Shown here piece by piece: positions 61,386-64,000 of a DNA stretch of 64,000 nt (its first letter is position 1; every line of letters starts with the position of its first letter). Below the pieces are notes generated by a model, which was not told the DNA's origin, searched no databases, and saw only the letters and a list, made by a program, of their open reading frames with translations. Origin of the DNA: Bacillota bacterium (GTDB taxonomy: Bacteria; Bacillota; Clostridia; Lachnospirales; Lachnospiraceae); the NCBI GenBank assembly GCA_902363515.1, contig CABJAN010000004.1, positions 1-64,000 on the forward strand. The letters run 5' to 3'. A program made the translations under genes and the position numbers.

Positions 61386-62138
61386 ATGGGAAACAAAAAG
61401 ATTGCGCTGGTAACCGGAGCCTCCTCAGGAATGGGAAGAGAGTTTGTCCTGCAGATACATAAGAGATATCCAAACCTGGAGGAAATCTGGGCTGTGGCAA
61501 GAAATACAAAAGCTTTGGAACAGTTAAGGAAAAAAGTTCCCAAACTTCGTATCTGTGCGTGGAATCTTACCAGCCCACAGGATTTGCAGAGATTTCAGGA
61601 ACTTCTGGAAAAAGAGAAGCCTCAGATAAAAATTCTGGTGAACAGCGCTGGCATGGGAATACAGAAAACCGTGGAAGAGACCGGTCTGGAAGATTTGTGG
61701 AATACCGTACAACTGAATTGTACTGCATTTACAGCAGTTTTGAAAATCTGTTATTCTTATTGCCCCAATGGGAGTCAGGTTCTTTGTCTTTCCAGTGGAG
61801 CAGCTTTTGTCCCGCAGCCTGGATTTGCCGCGTATGCTGCGTCCAAGTCTTATGTTTTGAGCTTTTCCAGGGCAATTAGGAAAGAATGGAAGGGGAGAGC
61901 AAAAATTACCATTGTGTGTCCCGGACCTGTGGATACTCCATTTTTGGAAAAGATGGGAGGAAAGGAGCATATGCCAGCCTATAAAAAATATTTTCTGGCA
62001 AAACCGGAAGCAGTGGTGGAAAAAGCGTTAAAGGACAGTGAAAAAGGAAAAGAACTTTCCGTTTACGGATACTCTGTAAAAGCTTTAAGGGTGGCATGTA
62101 AGATACTTCCCCATAGCTTGATTTTAAAATTTCTGTGA
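61386..62138 (+). CDS. Short-chain dehydrogenase/reductase
   Basis: This 250-residue SDR has the cofactor motif TGASSGMGREF near residue 9, NSAGMGI, and a catalytic YAASK with Tyr150 and Lys154. The substrate cannot be told. The true start is the ATG at 61386, 5 nt after the YgiQ stop, with AGAGG upstream; longer versions run into the previous gene. Confidence 0.9.
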   Translation: MGNKKIALVTGASSGMGREFVLQIHKRYPNLEEIWAVARNTKALEQLRKKVPKLRICAWNLTSPQDLQRFQELLEKEKPQIKILVNSAGMGIQKTVEETGLEDLWNTVQLNCTAFTAVLKICYSYCPNGSQVLCLSSGAAFVPQPGFAAYAASKSYVLSFSRAIRKEWKGRAKITIVCPGPVDTPFLEKMGGKEHMPAYKKYFLAKPEAVVEKALKDSEKGKELSVYGYSVKALRVACKILPHSLILKFL

Positions 62139-62159
62139 CAAAAGAAAGGAAGTTAGAAT

Positions 62160-62777
62160 ATGAGCAACCAAAAGAGGAAATTAAAAAAGGGAGATTACGG
62201 TTATCTGAGGGTACATCAAAAACGCCAGGTACTCTACACTCTGCTGGCCTTTGTTGCGCCGCTGTCTGTATTTTTTACCGGATTGTATATTAACCGCACA
62301 AGAAACAGTGTGTTTACGGTGATTGCCCTGGTAGCCTGTCTTCCGGCCTGTAAATTTGCAGTAACCATGATTATGCTGTTTTTACAAAAACCTATGAAGG
62401 AAAAGGATTATCAGGAAATTGAGAAGCACAGAAATGGACTGGTATGCGCATATGAACTGGTGGTATCTGCCTATGAAAAACAGTCTTATATTGATTCCTT
62501 AGCAGTGTGTGGAAATACCATGGTGGGCTATACCAGCAGACCTAAGACGGATATTCCCTTTGTGGAAAAGCACATTCAGACGATTTTGCGGCAAAATGGA
62601 TTTTATGTGTCTGTTAAGATTTTTGACCGCCTTTCTGATTATACGGGGCGTTTGGATACCATGTGGGAACACAGGGAAGCCCTGGAAAAAGATATTAAAT
62701 TCCGCCCGGACCCACAGGAGCCGGATTTAACCAGAAATGAAGCGATTATGAGGGTAATCTATGCGATTTCCCTTTAG
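62160..62777 (+). CDS. Hypothetical membrane protein, 205 residues
   Basis: I do not recognise this protein. It has two hydrophobic helices (residues ~24-45 and ~50-77) and then a soluble domain of about 125 residues with VCAYELVVSAYEKQSYI and a Tyr/Asp-rich C-terminus. AAAGGAAG precedes the ATG. It lies in an operon between the SDR gene and the RluA-type gene, 11 nt before the latter. Confidence 0.65.
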   Translation: MSNQKRKLKKGDYGYLRVHQKRQVLYTLLAFVAPLSVFFTGLYINRTRNSVFTVIALVACLPACKFAVTMIMLFLQKPMKEKDYQEIEKHRNGLVCAYELVVSAYEKQSYIDSLAVCGNTMVGYTSRPKTDIPFVEKHIQTILRQNGFYVSVKIFDRLSDYTGRLDTMWEHREALEKDIKFRPDPQEPDLTRNEAIMRVIYAISL

Positions 62778-62788
62778 GAGATAAGGAA

Positions 62789-63790
62789 ATGAAACAATTA
62801 GTAATGAATGAGATTGACAGCGGGCAGCGTCTGGATAAGTTTTTAGGAAAATATTTAAGTGAGGCTCCTAAAAGTTTTATTTATAAAATGCTTCGAAAAA
62901 AGAACATTGTGCTAAATGGAAAAAAGGCAGATGGCAGTGAAAAATTAGACGTTGGAGATGAAATTAAACTGTTTTTCTCACAGGATACGCTGGAGAAATT
63001 CTGTGGGAAGACCAGGGAGGGAGCTGCAGGAAATCTGGATGTGGTTTATGAGGACGAACAGGTGTTGTTTGTAAATAAACCGGTGGGGATGCTTTCTCAA
63101 AAGGCAGCCAGGGAGGACGTGTCCCTGGTGGAATATCTCACAGGCTACCTTCTGGAAAATGGAAGCCTGACAAAAGAGGACTTGCGAACCTTTCATCCAG
63201 GAGTGTGCAACCGACTGGACCGGAATACCAGCGGGCTTGTGGCAGCAGGAAAAACCCTGCAGGGGCTTCAGCTTTTATCAGAAGCATTTCAAGACCGCAG
63301 AATGCATAAATTCTATCTTGCCTTTGTTGCCGGAAGGCTTGAAAAACCGGCTCATATCAAAGGATATTTATGGAAAGATGAAAAGAGAAACAAGGTTCTG
63401 GTACAACAGGAAGAACAAAAGGGAAGCCTGCCTATTGAAACCAGGTACACGCCTCTTGCCTGCTCCCAAAGTGGAGCTACCCTGTTAAAAGTGGAACTTC
63501 TTACGGGACGTTCCCATCAGATACGAAGCCATCTGGCCAGTATAGGACATCCGGTTATTGGTGACTGGAAATACGGGGAAGAGAAGTGGAATCAGAGATT
63601 TCGCAAACAGTATCAAATCCAGTCCCAGCTTCTTCATGCATGGCAACTGGAATTTCCGAAACAGGAAGGGAAGCTGCCAAATCTGGCAGGAAAGACCATA
63701 ACAGCCAGAGTACCTCTGGAATTTGAAAAGGTATTAAGGGGAGAGAACCTGTGGAAGCAGGTTTGGGGAGAAAATAAGGGAGATGTTTAA
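62789..63790 (+). CDS. RluA-family pseudouridine synthase
   Basis: This 333-residue enzyme has an N-terminal S4 domain (QRLDKFLGKYLSEAPKSF) and the RluA active site CNRLDRNTSGLV with the catalytic aspartate near residue 143. RSHQIRSHLASIGHPVIGD is also diagnostic. It modifies uridines in 23S rRNA or tRNA. GGAGATAAGGAA precedes the ATG. Confidence 0.93.
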   Translation: MKQLVMNEIDSGQRLDKFLGKYLSEAPKSFIYKMLRKKNIVLNGKKADGSEKLDVGDEIKLFFSQDTLEKFCGKTREGAAGNLDVVYEDEQVLFVNKPVGMLSQKAAREDVSLVEYLTGYLLENGSLTKEDLRTFHPGVCNRLDRNTSGLVAAGKTLQGLQLLSEAFQDRRMHKFYLAFVAGRLEKPAHIKGYLWKDEKRNKVLVQQEEQKGSLPIETRYTPLACSQSGATLLKVELLTGRSHQIRSHLASIGHPVIGDWKYGEEKWNQRFRKQYQIQSQLLHAWQLEFPKQEGKLPNLAGKTITARVPLEFEKVLRGENLWKQVWGENKGDV

Positions 63791-63793
63791 AAC

Positions 63794-64000
63794 ATGAAAG
63801 AACCAACGCAATCCTCCTTTTGGAAGGAATTTATGGAGTATTTAAAGATGATTATTTTTGTGGTGGCAGTGGTTCTGGTGGTGAATAATTTTTTGCTGAT
63901 TAATGCAAAAATTCCTTCGGAATCCATGGAGCAGACCATTATGACCGGAGACCGGGTGTTTGGAAATCGTCTGGCCTATGTCTTTGGGGAACCGGAACGT
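63794..64000 (+). CDS. lepB: Signal peptidase I, N-terminal part
   Basis: The first 69 residues are present before the window ends. They show a cytoplasmic start, one membrane helix (residues ~19-37) and the catalytic-serine box IPSESMEQTI with S44, followed by GDRVFGNRLAY. The start lies 3 nt after the RluA-type stop. The catalytic lysine region lies beyond the window. Confidence 0.9.
   Translation, partial: MKEPTQSSFWKEFMEYLKMIIFVVAVVLVVNNFLLINAKIPSESMEQTIMTGDRVFGNRLAYVFGEPER

Overview
The window looks like a stretch of chromosome from a low-GC, endospore-forming, anaerobic Firmicute of the Lachnospiraceae type, Blautia-like in gene content. The evidence is internal: a complete Rnf complex, an alpha/beta small acid-soluble spore protein with a sigma-G-like promoter, GerW (YtfJ) and YlbJ sporulation genes, a T-box in front of tyrS, a cobalamin riboswitch, the cmk-ispH-rpsA order, and strong AGGAGG ribosome binding sites throughout. 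The genus assignment is an inference. I see no rRNA, tRNA, CRISPR array or prophage. One complete insertion sequence is present.

Layout. 1-2.0 kb: a solitary DUF234-type ATPase behind a palindrome-rich promoter, with long RNA hairpins on both sides. 2.1-6.0 kb: a PIN-PhoH ATPase, an HD phosphohydrolase, and a fused acetyltransferase-like/NahK-like kinase. 6.1-9.3 kb: T-box and tyrS, a beta-carbonic anhydrase on the minus strand, and an unrecognised gene. 9.3-14.8 kb: a biotin-dependent, sodium-pump-type decarboxylase/transcarboxylase operon with two different carboxyltransferases. 15.0-19.8 kb: RpiR-family regulator, flavoprotein, cmk, ispH and rpsA. 21.0-26.2 kb: rnfCDGEAB behind a structured leader, followed by NusG-II-domain and Gx-transporter genes, ruvAB, zapA, a U32 peptidase and an FtsW/PBP pair. 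34.5-38.6 kb: Nudix, polyphosphate:AMP phosphotransferase, DUF2953 and GerW. 38.7-43.8 kb: rpmB, Asp23, FakA-like protein, recG and a DUF6465-like protein.

43.9-45.2 kb is an ISAs1-family element of 1283 bp. It has 22-bp inverted repeats and a 10-bp target duplication and sits inside the Rho-independent terminator of the preceding gene. 45.2-51.2 kb is an operon controlled by a cobalamin riboswitch: a CGGC-domain protein and a five-gene Nik/Dpp-type ABC importer, which suggests cobalt or corrinoid-related uptake. 51.2-64 kb holds housekeeping and sporulation genes: SASP, mgsA, rsmD, coaD, ylbJ, pepD, an M23 peptidase, a small alarmone synthetase, two pseudouridine synthases, HAD, YgiQ, SDR and the start of lepB.

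The most unusual signal is a pair of related intergenic elements, at about 26245-26340 and 38292-38425, each just downstream of the last gene of an operon. They share a core of about 74 nt (some 62 identical positions) closed by outer stems of unrelated sequence that are each perfectly complementary. An internal stem also shows compensatory change and a G-U pair consistent only with plus-strand RNA. This looks like an uncharacterised structured RNA or a structured repeat family.
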